A stretch of DNA of 64,000 bases, taken from Flavihumibacter profundi (GTDB lineage: Bacteria > Bacteroidota > Bacteroidia > Chitinophagales > Chitinophagaceae). Numbering within the stretch: the first letter of the stretch is position 1; every line of letters starts with the position of its first letter. Both the position numbers and the translations under genes were made by a program. The DNA lies in assembly GCF_020076305.1 (NCBI RefSeq), contig NZ_JAIQXE010000001.1:558001-622000 (forward strand), written 5' to 3'. The notes below the pieces were generated by a model, which saw only the letters and a list, made by a program, of their open reading frames with translations, did no database searches and was not told where the DNA came from. Shown in pieces: positions 47,912 through 56,446 of this stretch.

Positions 47912-49321
47912 ATGATGTTATTGTCAGTTGCTGATCTGATAGGCCGTTTTCATCCAATATTGGTTCATCTGCCAATTGGTATTTTGTTACTCGCCTGTAT
48001 TTTAAATTGGCTTTCCGGAAATGAAAAATATGCAGGTATAAAACCGGCCATATCGTTAGCTATTCTGTTGGGCATGATTGGTGCCATCTTCTCATGCATC
48101 AGTGGATACTTTTTATCGCAATCTGCCGACTATTCTGAAGACCTGGTTTGGAACCACCAATGGCTCGGGATAATAACGGCTATAGTGTCCATTACATGGT
48201 ATTACCTGTACCATAATTCAGCCAGTAAGCCCATTCTTAAATGGTCTTCAGTTGCCATTTTTATTTTGGTAACTATAACTGGTCACCTTGGCGGATCATT
48301 AACCCATGGCGAAGATTACCTGACCGAAATGCTAAGCAGTCCTTCCAAGGCCGGACCGGTTCTGGCTGCAATGCCGAATGCACCCGACGCTATCCTTTAT
48401 AAAGATGTAATCAACCCGATTTTTGAAGCAAGGTGCTATAGTTGCCATGGAGCAAATAAGCAGAAAGGGAAACTTCGGCTCGATAGTCCGGCGTTTATAA
48501 AAAGAGGTGGCGAAGATGGTGAAGTAGTTGTAGCAGGAAAGCCGGAAGAAAGTGAGCTCATCAAAAGATTGCTGTTATCACTGGATGCGAAAAAGCATAT
48601 GCCGCCCAGGAATAAATCGCAGCTTACTGAAAAGGAAATCAGTCTTTTGCATTGGTGGATCAGCACTGGTATGGATGTTACAAAAAAGATAAAGGAAATT
48701 GACCAGCCTGAGAATATCAAACCAGTATTGGCTGCATTACAAAAAGGTACATTGGATGAGAAAACAATTCCAGTTACTGATTTGCCGGCAGAAACCGTGA
48801 AACCCGCCGATATGGCGGTGATCGGGCAATTACAAAAAGCGGGGATAGTGGTCATTCCGGTGGCAAGGGAAAGCAATTACCTGTCGGTAAATTTTGTTTC
48901 AGCATTATCGGTAAATGATTCCTTGTTTGGTTTACTGGCTTCCATAAAAGATCAATTGGCCTGGCTGAAAATGGATGGGGTACCGCTAAGTGATGCTGCC
49001 ATATCAAGCTTAACATCCTGCACAAAACAGACCAGGTTGCAAATCAGTAATACATCGTTGAATGATGCGCAATTAGCCAGATTCAGTAAATTATTGAACC
49101 TGCAATCCTTGAACCTTGTAGGAACAAAAATAACTACAAAGGGGTTATTGCAGTTAAAAGGACTTGCCCATTTAAAAAATGTTTATGTATACAAAACCGG
49201 GATTACAAGTGCTGACTGGCTGGTCATTAAACAAAACCTGAAGGGGGTAAGCATCGATTCCGGAAATTACAGCGTGCCTATGCTGGTGGGAGATACTACC
49301 CTGGTGAAGGCACCCAAATAA
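47912..49321 (+). CDS. DUF2231 membrane domain-cytochrome c-LRR fusion
   Basis: 469 residues. Four membrane helices in residues 1-130 with histidines at helix ends: H14 and H19 (RFHPILVHLPIG), H82 (WNHQWLG), H125 and H132 (GHLGGSLTHG), a pattern that could hold b-type haem. Then a planctomycete-type cytochrome c domain with C175-YSC-H179 and axial-type HMPP. From about 300 come leucine-rich repeats (LQISNTSLNDAQLARFSKLLNLQSLNLVGTKIT). Last gene of the PSD1-DUF1501-barrel group, 10 bp after it. It probably anchors the cluster's electron path to the membrane; haem b binding is inference. Confidence 0.87.
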   Translation: MMLLSVADLIGRFHPILVHLPIGILLLACILNWLSGNEKYAGIKPAISLAILLGMIGAIFSCISGYFLSQSADYSEDLVWNHQWLGIITAIVSITWYYLYHNSASKPILKWSSVAIFILVTITGHLGGSLTHGEDYLTEMLSSPSKAGPVLAAMPNAPDAILYKDVINPIFEARCYSCHGANKQKGKLRLDSPAFIKRGGEDGEVVVAGKPEESELIKRLLLSLDAKKHMPPRNKSQLTEKEISLLHWWISTGMDVTKKIKEIDQPENIKPVLAALQKGTLDEKTIPVTDLPAETVKPADMAVIGQLQKAGIVVIPVARESNYLSVNFVSALSVNDSLFGLLASIKDQLAWLKMDGVPLSDAAISSLTSCTKQTRLQISNTSLNDAQLARFSKLLNLQSLNLVGTKITTKGLLQLKGLAHLKNVYVYKTGITSADWLVIKQNLKGVSIDSGNYSVPMLVGDTTLVKAPK

Positions 49322-49390
49322 CGAAGCAATAAATGAGGGGCTTCTCACTAAATCCATTATTTTAGCCGTTCGCAATAAACCCCGATTTGT

Positions 49391-50356
49391 ATGTATTCGT
49401 TTGAAGAATTGTCGAAAGAATTTGCCATATATTTCCAACAGTCACATTTTCCCGCGGAGCCAAAGACCCTGTATGAACCCGCGACTTATTTTCTGGGTCT
49501 GGGAGGCAAAAGGGTGAGGCCTGTTTGTTGCCTTATGGGAAATGAACTATTTGATACCATCAGTCCTAATACCTGGCATGTTGCCACAGCAATAGAACTC
49601 TTCCACAATTTCACGCTGATACATGACGATATAATGGACAAAGCGCCTTTGCGCAGGGGTATGAAAACCGTGCATACAAAATATGGTGAACCGACCGCAT
49701 TGTTGGCAGGCGATGTAATGCTGATTGTGGCTTATGATTACCTTAATAAAATAAAATCGGACCAGTTACACCGTATTATTTATTTGTTCAATAAAACCGC
49801 GAAGGAAGTTTGCGAAGGACAGCAGATCGATATGGACTTCGAAAAAAGTGACCTCGTTTCGATGGATGCCTACCTGCATATGATTGAATTAAAAACATCT
49901 GTATTGCTGGCTGCCAGCCTGAAACTGGGTGCGATATTAGGTGGTGCGGGAGAAGGCAACCAGCAACATATTTACCAGTTTGGGCGCAACCTGGGGATTG
50001 CATTCCAGGTGCAGGATGATTTCCTGGATGCATTCGGCGATCCTGAAAAATTTGGTAAACAGGTTGGGGGAGATATACTGGCCAATAAAAAAACCTTTTT
50101 ACAGATAAAAGCTTTGGAAGCCGCCAATATGCAGCAGCGAGAAGAGTTGTACCAACTTATGCAATCGAATCCCACGGATAAAGTTCAACGTGTGTTGGCT
50201 ATTTTCCGCCAGTGTGGCGTAGATGACTGGGCCCGGGAATTAAAGGAAAAATATATCAATGCAGCCTTCAGGAACCTGGAAGATATTGCGGTAGTGAGCA
50301 AAAGGAAAGAACCCTTGCGTGAACTGGCAGAGTTCCTGGTGAAACGCGACTACTGA
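49391..50356 (+). CDS. Polyprenyl diphosphate synthase
   Basis: 321 residues. trans-Prenyltransferase with first aspartate motif LIHDDIMDKAPLRRG (D79-D83) and second FQVQDDFLDAFGD (D209 on). There is no two-residue insertion in the first motif, and F74 stands five residues before D79, a size-limiting aromatic in geranylgeranyl-type synthases, so C15-C20 product is more likely than long-chain quinone side chains. It condenses IPP with allylic diphosphates; downstream use here is unknown. Confidence 0.92.
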   Translation: MYSFEELSKEFAIYFQQSHFPAEPKTLYEPATYFLGLGGKRVRPVCCLMGNELFDTISPNTWHVATAIELFHNFTLIHDDIMDKAPLRRGMKTVHTKYGEPTALLAGDVMLIVAYDYLNKIKSDQLHRIIYLFNKTAKEVCEGQQIDMDFEKSDLVSMDAYLHMIELKTSVLLAASLKLGAILGGAGEGNQQHIYQFGRNLGIAFQVQDDFLDAFGDPEKFGKQVGGDILANKKTFLQIKALEAANMQQREELYQLMQSNPTDKVQRVLAIFRQCGVDDWARELKEKYINAAFRNLEDIAVVSKRKEPLRELAEFLVKRDY

Positions 50357-50392
50357 CCATATTTTCCTATCTTGACCCCATAAACCAACTGC

Positions 50393-52078
50393 ATGTCGAC
50401 TTCTTTATTCAGAAAAAAATCGATAGATAAGATAATCCGCGACCATGAACAGGGGTTATCTGATGGCCATGAAAGTGGAATGAGAAAAGTGCTGAATGTG
50501 CGAGACCTTACTTTTATGGGTATTGCCGCGGTGATTGGAGCAGGCATATTTTCCACCATTGGTTCTGCAGCATTTAATGGTGGACCAGGGGTTATTTTTC
50601 TTTTCCTTATCACAGCAGTGACCTGCGGATTTACCGCGCTTTGCTATGCTGAATTCGCTTCCCGGGTACCCGTTTCCGGTAGTGCCTATACCTATTCATA
50701 TGTAACTTTTGGTGAATTGATCGCCTGGATATTAGGCTGGGCGCTGATCCTCGAATATAGTATTGGTAATATCGTAGTTGCCATCAGCTGGAGCAGTTAT
50801 TTTAATAATATCCTGCACAATGTGTTTCATATTTCACTGCCAGATTTCCTGACAACCGGTTATGCAACGGCCAAACATGTATATGACACAGCAATTGCTG
50901 CAGGGGAGCCTGCCGATGCTTTATTATATGCCACTGCTCCAAAATTTCTGGGATTTCCATTTATCATAAACCTGCCGGCTTTTTTTATTGTTTGTGTAAT
51001 TACATTGCTTGCTTATATCGGTATAAAGGAGAGTAAGAATACAGCCAATTTTATGGTGGCGCTGAAAATTTGTGTTTTGATTTTTATTGCAATAGTTGGT
51101 ACCTGGATAATTTTTTCGGAGGATACAACTGGTAACTGGACACCTTTTTTGCCCAACGGCATGACCGGTGTTTTAAAAGGAGTGTCGGCCGTTTTCTTTG
51201 CCTATATCGGATTTGATGCAATCTCAACAACAGCTGAGGAATGTGCCAACCCACAGCGCGACATGCCCCGCGGTATGATCAATTCACTGGTATTGTGTAC
51301 TATTATTTATGTAGTCACCACATTGGTTATAACCGGCCTGGTAAATTACAAGGAATTCGAAGGGGTAACCGATCCATTAGCCTTTGTTTTTGAAAAAATC
51401 AATATGCAGAAAGTGGGCACTTTTATCTCTATAAGTGCGGTAGTGGCAGCAACCAGTGTGATGCTGGTTTTCCAGATTGGCCAGCCCCGAATCTGGATGA
51501 GCATGAGCAGGGGCGGACTTTTGCCAAAATCATTTTCAAGAATACACCGTAAATACCAGACACCCTGGTTTGCCACACTGATAACTGGTTTGGTAGTAGG
51601 TATCCCGGTCCTGGTTGCTGACGATAAGCTTATGACTGACCTCACCAGTATCGGGACATTATTTGCCTTTGTATTAGTATGCGGTGGTGTACTGGTGTTG
51701 CCCAGGCTAGCCAATAAACCAGGCAAATTCAACCTGCCGTATATTAATGGAAAGATCATTGTTCCCCTGATTATTCTTGCCTTTACCTATTTGTTCAAGG
51801 ATCGTATTACTGAAGCCATAGGAAATATCGGCTCAGAAGGCTACCAGGAAGTGCTTTTTTTGGTGTTTATGGTCGCAGCCTGGGCAATCGGGCTCTTTTC
51901 TTTCCTGCGGAATTACTCTCTTATCCCTGTTTTAGGCATGCTTTGCTGTCTTTACCTCATGATAGAAATTCCAGCAAAAAGCTGGATGGTTTTTTTCGGG
52001 TGGATGGCCCTTGGGTTGGGCGTTTATTTCCTCTATGGTTACCGGAAAAGCAAGCTGGCAGCCGGGGCGCCTAATTAA
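50393..52078 (+). CDS. Amino acid permease (APC family, cationic amino acid transporter type)
   Basis: 561 residues, about 12-14 membrane helices. The first helix motif LTFMGIAAVIGAGIFSTIGSAAFNGGPGVI is the APC substrate-binding stretch; FFAYIGFDAISTTAEECANPQRDMPRGMI is the CAT/YfnA-type signature. Soluble N-terminal segment begins RKKSIDKIIRDHEQGL. It imports amino acids by proton symport or exchange. Given lysine-degradation-like genes 5 kb away, cationic amino acids are an attractive but unproven substrate. Confidence 0.9.
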   Translation: MSTSLFRKKSIDKIIRDHEQGLSDGHESGMRKVLNVRDLTFMGIAAVIGAGIFSTIGSAAFNGGPGVIFLFLITAVTCGFTALCYAEFASRVPVSGSAYTYSYVTFGELIAWILGWALILEYSIGNIVVAISWSSYFNNILHNVFHISLPDFLTTGYATAKHVYDTAIAAGEPADALLYATAPKFLGFPFIINLPAFFIVCVITLLAYIGIKESKNTANFMVALKICVLIFIAIVGTWIIFSEDTTGNWTPFLPNGMTGVLKGVSAVFFAYIGFDAISTTAEECANPQRDMPRGMINSLVLCTIIYVVTTLVITGLVNYKEFEGVTDPLAFVFEKINMQKVGTFISISAVVAATSVMLVFQIGQPRIWMSMSRGGLLPKSFSRIHRKYQTPWFATLITGLVVGIPVLVADDKLMTDLTSIGTLFAFVLVCGGVLVLPRLANKPGKFNLPYINGKIIVPLIILAFTYLFKDRITEAIGNIGSEGYQEVLFLVFMVAAWAIGLFSFLRNYSLIPVLGMLCCLYLMIEIPAKSWMVFFGWMALGLGVYFLYGYRKSKLAAGAPN

Positions 52079-52099
52079 GGTCAACTTCCATAAACAGAG

Positions 52100-52108
52100 T
52101 ATCTTTGT
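52100..52108 (+). promoter_or_regulatory. -7 element directly before the Smr gene
   Basis: TATCTTTGT, an exact TAnnTTTG match, ends three bases before the ATG at 52112. The mRNA would be almost leaderless. Confidence 0.5.
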
Positions 52109-52111
52109 GAC

Positions 52112-53140
52112 ATGAAATTTGAAGTTGGCGATAAAGTGGTGGTAAAGATCACCAATGAAGATGGTATTGTTGCGGAAATCCTTGATGACAAGATGGTTGT
52201 GGTAGATGTCCGTGGGGTTAAGTTCCCGGCGTATACCGACCAGTTGGATTTTCCTTATTTCAAAATGTTTTCCAAGCAAAAGGTTGTGCCTGAAAAAAAA
52301 CCGGTGGCAAAAACTTTCATTGACCAAGTTCCCAAAGAGAAGATCATACAATTACCCAGGCGGGAGCCCAATGGTGTTTGGATTACCTTTATACCAAAGT
52401 TTGAACAGGATGATTTTGGGGATGATGTGGTGACATTGTTGAAGATACATTTGCATAACCAGAATGAAACCGGTTATGATTTTAATTACCAGGTAAAATA
52501 TTTCGGGGAAACGGATTTTGAATTGAAGAACCAGGTATTGGCGTTCCAGGATTTTTACCTGCATGATATCCCCTTTGCCAATTTAAATGACAGTCCATCT
52601 TTTAATTTCGATTTCTCCTTACTAAATCCCGATAAAAAGAAAGCACCGCATTTTGAAGCTTCCCTGAAGTTAAAGCCCAAGCAGATTTTTATGAAAATCC
52701 AGGATATCCAGGAAAAAGGAGAACCAACTTTTTCGTATCAACTTTTTAAGGATTATCCCGATAAAGTGGAAGAGGATAAAATGGAATTGGGGAAACTGGC
52801 AGCAGCCGGATATAAATTGTATGAAGCATCAAAAGCCCGGCAGCACCTTCCGCCTGCGCGTACAGTTGTTGATCTGCATATAGAAAAACTCACCGATGGC
52901 TGGAAGACAATGAGTAACCACGAGATACTAACGCTGCAGGTTAATGAGTTTGAAAAATATTATGATCTGGCACTGGCGCATTACCAGCCTATGCTGACCA
53001 TCATACATGGTGTGGGGAGTGGCAGGTTACGTGATGAGATTCATGATATGCTGCGCCACCGGAAAAATGTAAAGTTTTTTGTAAACCAATACCATCCCAG
53101 CTATGGGTATGGCGCTACTGAGATTCATTTTCAATATTAG
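52112..53140 (+). CDS. DUF2027 and Smr domain protein
   Basis: 342 residues. N-terminal domain (MKFEVGDKVVVKITNEDGIVAEILDDKMVVVDVRG) is an SH3-like barrel as at the end of MutS2/DUF2027. The middle (about 80-250) is beta-rich. The C-terminal Smr domain has VVDLHIEKLTDGW and the signature TIIHGVGSGRLRDEIHDML, nuclease-like in MutS2/SmrA. It lacks any MutS ATPase part. Probably acts on nucleic acids, perhaps on collided ribosomes as other Smr proteins do; inferred. Confidence 0.85.
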   Translation: MKFEVGDKVVVKITNEDGIVAEILDDKMVVVDVRGVKFPAYTDQLDFPYFKMFSKQKVVPEKKPVAKTFIDQVPKEKIIQLPRREPNGVWITFIPKFEQDDFGDDVVTLLKIHLHNQNETGYDFNYQVKYFGETDFELKNQVLAFQDFYLHDIPFANLNDSPSFNFDFSLLNPDKKKAPHFEASLKLKPKQIFMKIQDIQEKGEPTFSYQLFKDYPDKVEEDKMELGKLAAAGYKLYEASKARQHLPPARTVVDLHIEKLTDGWKTMSNHEILTLQVNEFEKYYDLALAHYQPMLTIIHGVGSGRLRDEIHDMLRHRKNVKFFVNQYHPSYGYGATEIHFQY

Positions 53141-53170
53141 TGAAAGAAAGGTACGGCCATCCATTTTCAC

Positions 53171-53179
53171 TATCTTTGA
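53171..53179 (+). promoter_or_regulatory. -7 element of rnpB
   Basis: TATCTTTGA fits TAnnTTTG and lies four bases before the proposed RNA start at 53183. Confidence 0.6.
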
Positions 53180-53182
53180 ATT

Positions 53183-53554
53183 CTTCTCTCCGCGCTATCG
53201 CGGCACGTGAGTGTCGAGGAAAGTCCGGACAGCAAAGGGCGATACACCGGCTAACGGCCGGGAAGCGGGCAACCGCTTACAGACAGTGCCACAGAAAATA
53301 ACTACCCGGCGAAAGCCGGGAAAAGGTGAAAACGTAGGGTAAGAGCCTACGGCATTGTATAGCAATGTACAATGGGGGTAAACCTTGTATGCTGAAATGC
53401 CATGTATACCGGTGGTTGAGGACGGCTCGTCCAATGGTTCCGCAAGGGGCCAACGCCGGAGGGTAGGCAGATAGACCACGTTAGTAATGACGCGGCCAGA
53501 TAAATGATAGCGGCCATCTTAGGTTGGAACAGAATCCGGCTTACAGGAGAGAAG
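53183..53554 (+). ncRNA. rnpB: RNase P RNA (bacterial type A)
   Basis: Catalytic RNA of RNase P, which trims pre-tRNA 5' leaders. P1 is closed by CTTCTCTCC (53183-53191) and GGAGAGAAG (53546-53554). The conserved core GAGGAAAGTCCGGACA (near 53216) and its 3' partner region AGACCACGTTAGTAATGACGC are present, as are GGGGGTAAACC (tRNA CCA-binding loop region) and the 3' GGCTTACAG. Length about 372 nt fits the Bacteroidota form. Promoter and terminator flank it tightly. Confidence 0.95.
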
Positions 53555-53560
53555 ATTTTT

Positions 53561-53587
53561 AACGACCATTGCTGGTCGTTTTTTTTG
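53561..53587 (+). terminator. Rho-independent terminator of rnpB
   Basis: AACGACCA pairs with TGGTCGTT around TTGC and runs directly into T8. Confidence 0.92.
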
Positions 53588-53591
53588 CCAT

Positions 53592-53990
53592 TCAATAATC
53601 AATTCTTTTGCGTCCCTGCTTGATTTCTGCACGTTGTTTTTTATGCCCGATCCTTTTCTCTTTAGCGGCTTTGGAAGGCTTGGTAGCAATACGCGATTTC
53701 TTTTTCTGTAAAGCGGATTTTACCAGCGCATTCATTTTTTGAATGACGAGGGCCTTATTGCCCAATTGGTTTCGCTCGGTTTGTGATTTTACCAAAAGGT
53801 CACCCTGGGCCGTTATTTTATTGCCCAGTTTAGACAGCAGGGTGTTTTTTTGTTCTTCGCTGATCAGCAAAGAACTTGCGATATTCCAACGGCCTTCCAC
53901 CATGGTTTCTACCTTGTTAACATTCTGCCCGCCACTACCACCGCTACGTGCAGTCTGGAAAAAGATCTCTTTGGTAATATCAGGAATCAT
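53592..53990 (-). CDS. arfB: Alternative ribosome-rescue factor ArfB (release factor-like peptidyl-tRNA hydrolase)
   Basis: 132 residues. The domain 3-type release-factor motif ARSGGSGGQNVNKVETMVE holds the catalytic GGQ. A basic C-terminal tail (KKKSRIATKPSKAAKEKRIGHKKQRAEIKQGRK) enters the empty mRNA channel, as in E. coli ArfB/YaeJ. It lacks the codon-recognition domain of RF1/RF2. It frees stalled ribosomes without a stop codon. Confidence 0.92.
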   Translation of the reverse strand: MIPDITKEIFFQTARSGGSGGQNVNKVETMVEGRWNIASSLLISEEQKNTLLSKLGNKITAQGDLLVKSQTERNQLGNKALVIQKMNALVKSALQKKKSRIATKPSKAAKEKRIGHKKQRAEIKQGRKRIDY

Positions 53991-54664
53991 GTGATAAAAA
54001 TAACGATTTTAATCCCCCCCCTTACCATGCAGTGTGTAGCCAGGTTTGCCGCCAGTTCCATCATCCAGGCCAATCCAAGGTGCACGGCGATACCACCGGG
54101 TGTGGGTTGTGAATAACACGCAATGATTCCCGGGATGATTCCGCCGAAATAAGAGGAAATACATTCCAGCATTGGTTTTCCGAAATGAATGGAACATAAA
54201 ATGCCGCCATGGGTAAAATAGCGGCCGGACCAGCATACCTGGCAAAAAGCAAAACTAAAAATCCCTGGAAAATATTTCAATGGTTAAAAAATCAGAACCA
54301 TAGGACAATTCGTGCAAAACCGTTTACATTGCTGAAGGCCCTTCTTGAGCTAGTAAATCCAGTGCCTTAAATTTCGGTTAGGCATGCAGGAAAGCCGGCT
54401 GGCTGGCCGCAATTCCAACTAAAGGAATTATGGCTGCCAGTAATAGGAGGTACGGAGCCCATTTGAATTTTTGGGTATTAAGAGCAAGAAAATTTGCTTC
54501 ACTATTGAAAGTTGTTTTTACAAAAGAATAAACAATGGTCAAAAGCCCATTTATAATTTGCTACGACCAACACGGCTGAAAGTAATGTTCAGAAAACAAG
54601 GAAGGTTTTATTTGTTTGTTGGAAGAAATCCAAGAATTAGGTTAAGATGGCCTGCATAAAAGGT
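53991..54664. other. 674-bp region without a confident gene
   Basis: It lies between arfB and plsX, both on the minus strand. On the minus strand two open stretches look protein-like: one at 54280-53987 (glycine/hydrophobic, GGIIPGIIACYSQPTPGGIAVHLG) and one at 54560-54378. They are in different frames with no good start, and I could match neither to a family. No RNA gene recognised. Confidence 0.5.
54378..54542 (-). pseudogene. Possible remnant encoding a hydrophobic membrane segment
   Basis: The minus strand is open from an in-frame stop at 54563-54561 to a stop at 54378. From a TTG at 54542 it would read LTIVYSFVKTTFNSE, then WAPYLLLLAAIIPLVGIAA, a textbook membrane helix, ending QPAFLHA. 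It has no ATG and is about 54 residues. It may be a decayed gene end rather than a working gene; family unknown. Confidence 0.3.
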
Positions 54665-55606
54665 TTAATTCCTGAATGCCGCTGCCATTTGCTGGAACAA
54701 TTCACTTTTTATCATCTTGGCGCTAAGCCTGAGCATATTTTTAAAAGCTTTGGCATGTGAAATGCCATGACCAATGATCACAGGTTTGTTTACGCCAAGC
54801 ACTGGTGTGCCACCGTAATTTTCAAAATTGAACCGCTCGAAGTATTCGTGCTGGATGGATTTCCGGTGGGTGATTTCGTGTAAAGATTCAGCAAGTTTCA
54901 GGATGATGTTGCCTGTAAATCCTTCGCAAACCATAACATCGGCTTTATCAATCAGTACATCACGTCCTTCTATATTGCCCACGAAGTTTATGTGCGCATT
55001 TTCTTTCAGAAGGGGATATGTTGCCTGGGCGAGGATATTACCTTTCCCTTCTTCTTCCCCGATATTAAGAAGGCCTACACGGGGATTCTCTATTCCTAAA
55101 ATATGCCTGGCATAAAGGGCGCCTAGAATGGCAAACTGGTTCAGGTTTTCCGGCTTGCAGTCTGCATTCAATCCAACATCGAGCAAAACCCCGGTTTTAC
55201 CATCTTCTTTAGGAATGATGGTTGAAATGGTTGGCCTTAAAACACCTTCAATACTTTTTAGGCTGTATAATGCACCAACCAGCATAGCCCCGGTATTTCC
55301 CGCACTAATGAAGGCATCAATCTCTCCTTTCGCCAGGAAGTAAAATCCAACTGCGATCGAAGATTGCTTTTTTTCCTTAAGGGCTTTGGTGGGATGTTCG
55401 TGCATGCCGATAATTTCAGGGGCATGCACCATAGTAATCCGGTCTGCGGGAATAGCGTATTCGTCAAGGAGCGGACGCACCAAAGACTCGTCGCCAAACA
55501 AAAAAATATTTGCCGGAGCATCGTCCTCAGACAACAATAGTTGCAGACCCTTCACCGCTTCGAGCGGTGCAAAATCTCCACCCATCATGTCCAGACCGAT
55601 TTTCAT
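54665..55606 (-). CDS. plsX: Phosphate acyltransferase
   Basis: 313 residues from ATG 55606 (MKIGLDMMGGDFAPLEAVKG), with GGAG six bases upstream; an in-frame TTG three codons earlier is less likely. PlsX makes acyl-phosphate from acyl-ACP for phospholipid synthesis. Seen: DMMGGDFAP, ISAGNTGAMLVGALYSL, GVLLDVGLNADCKPENLNQFA and VMVCEGFTGNIILKLAE. Last gene of the classic yceD-rpmF-plsX operon. Confidence 0.95.
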   Translation of the reverse strand: MKIGLDMMGGDFAPLEAVKGLQLLLSEDDAPANIFLFGDESLVRPLLDEYAIPADRITMVHAPEIIGMHEHPTKALKEKKQSSIAVGFYFLAKGEIDAFISAGNTGAMLVGALYSLKSIEGVLRPTISTIIPKEDGKTGVLLDVGLNADCKPENLNQFAILGALYARHILGIENPRVGLLNIGEEEGKGNILAQATYPLLKENAHINFVGNIEGRDVLIDKADVMVCEGFTGNIILKLAESLHEITHRKSIQHEYFERFNFENYGGTPVLGVNKPVIIGHGISHAKAFKNMLRLSAKMIKSELFQQMAAAFRN

Positions 55607-55639
55607 CTCCGGCAAACTATAAAATTGTGTACAGGTTAA

Positions 55640-55834
55640 TTACTTCTTGATGGGTGCTTTCTCAGCAACCAACTTTCCCTTGTAGAACAATTTACCCTCG
55701 CTCACGTGTGCGCGGTGACGTACGTGCAATTCACCAGTTGTGCTGTCAGTACTCAGGGTAGCTGCTGCTGCTTTGTAGTGCGTCCTTCTTTTAGCACTAC
55801 GCTGCTGTGAATGTCTGCGTTTCGGATTTGGCAT
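55640..55834 (-). CDS. rpmF: 50S ribosomal protein L32
   Basis: 64 residues. MPNPKRRHSQQRSAKRRTHYKA is the standard L32 N-terminus. No zinc-ribbon cysteines (C-type absent), so this is the zinc-independent form. Follows yceD and precedes plsX. Confidence 0.96.
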   Translation of the reverse strand: MPNPKRRHSQQRSAKRRTHYKAAAATLSTDSTTGELHVRHRAHVSEGKLFYKGKLVAEKAPIKK

Positions 55835-55861
55835 ATCTCAACAGTTTATAAATACAAAAAA

Positions 55862-56416
55862 TCAATTATCCAGGTCTTTAAACTTCTCGAGCCCTTTCCA
55901 TAATGGGTTGCCTTTGTCGTCTTTTGATTCTTCCGGCCCCATTTTCTTCAGCATCTCCAGCGCTTCCATATTACAGTAAGGCTGGCCAATCTCTTCTTCT
56001 GCACACATTTTCTGCATGGGCAGGCTCAAAACAATGAATTCATAGATCCAATCTGCAACATGCAGGTGGCTCTCTCCCCTTGATATATAATATACATCAG
56101 GATCTTCTTCCTGCTCATTCATTTCCTCGGGATTATCCACCAGTTTAACCACGATGTTGAATTCATCCCAGAGGTTCCAGGGTAAAGTAGTGCTTCCGCA
56201 ACGGTCACAAACCACTTCAACTTTTCCGCCAATTTCAAATTTCAATAGGATAAACCCAGTCTTTTTGTCCAGCGACAATTTCACCTGCGCTACACAATTA
56301 TGGAAATCCTGCTCTTTATACGGCTCAAAAAAACGGTCCGTAATGGTATACTCAAACTCATGAATACCAGGCTTTAATCCTACAAAAGCAATATCAAATT
56401 CCCGTCTGCTGCTCAT
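55862..56416 (-). CDS. yceD: DUF177 (YceD) family protein
   Basis: 184 residues. YceD is needed for 23S rRNA accumulation in several bacteria. Seen: FDIAFVGLKPGIHEFEYTI, the central GGKVEVVCDRCGSTTLPWNLWDEFNIVVKLV with a CxxC pair (CDRC), and the C-terminal SLPMQKMCAEEE ... PLWKGLEKF. The second conserved CxxC half of the family is degenerate. First gene of the yceD-rpmF-plsX operon. Confidence 0.9.
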   Translation of the reverse strand: MSSRREFDIAFVGLKPGIHEFEYTITDRFFEPYKEQDFHNCVAQVKLSLDKKTGFILLKFEIGGKVEVVCDRCGSTTLPWNLWDEFNIVVKLVDNPEEMNEQEEDPDVYYISRGESHLHVADWIYEFIVLSLPMQKMCAEEEIGQPYCNMEALEMLKKMGPEESKDDKGNPLWKGLEKFKDLDN

Positions 56417-56438
56417 GAGTACCTTTTTAAAAGGTTGG

Positions 56439-56446
56439 CAAAGGTA
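56439..56446 (-). promoter_or_regulatory. -7 element of the yceD-rpmF-plsX operon
   Basis: The minus strand reads TACCTTTG, exact TAnnTTTG, followed by CC and, before the ATG at 56416, a short inverted repeat ACCTTTT/AAAAGGT in the leader. The -33 position has only a TTG at short spacing (13 bp). Confidence 0.5.

Noticed and set aside
53183-53554. Open frames across the RNase P RNA
   Set aside because: They overlap a clear structured RNA with closed P1 helix, promoter and terminator.
54471-54659. Plus-strand open frame of 62 codons before plsX
   Set aside because: Basic, irregular sequence lying opposite a more natural minus-strand hydrophobic stretch; treated as a shadow.
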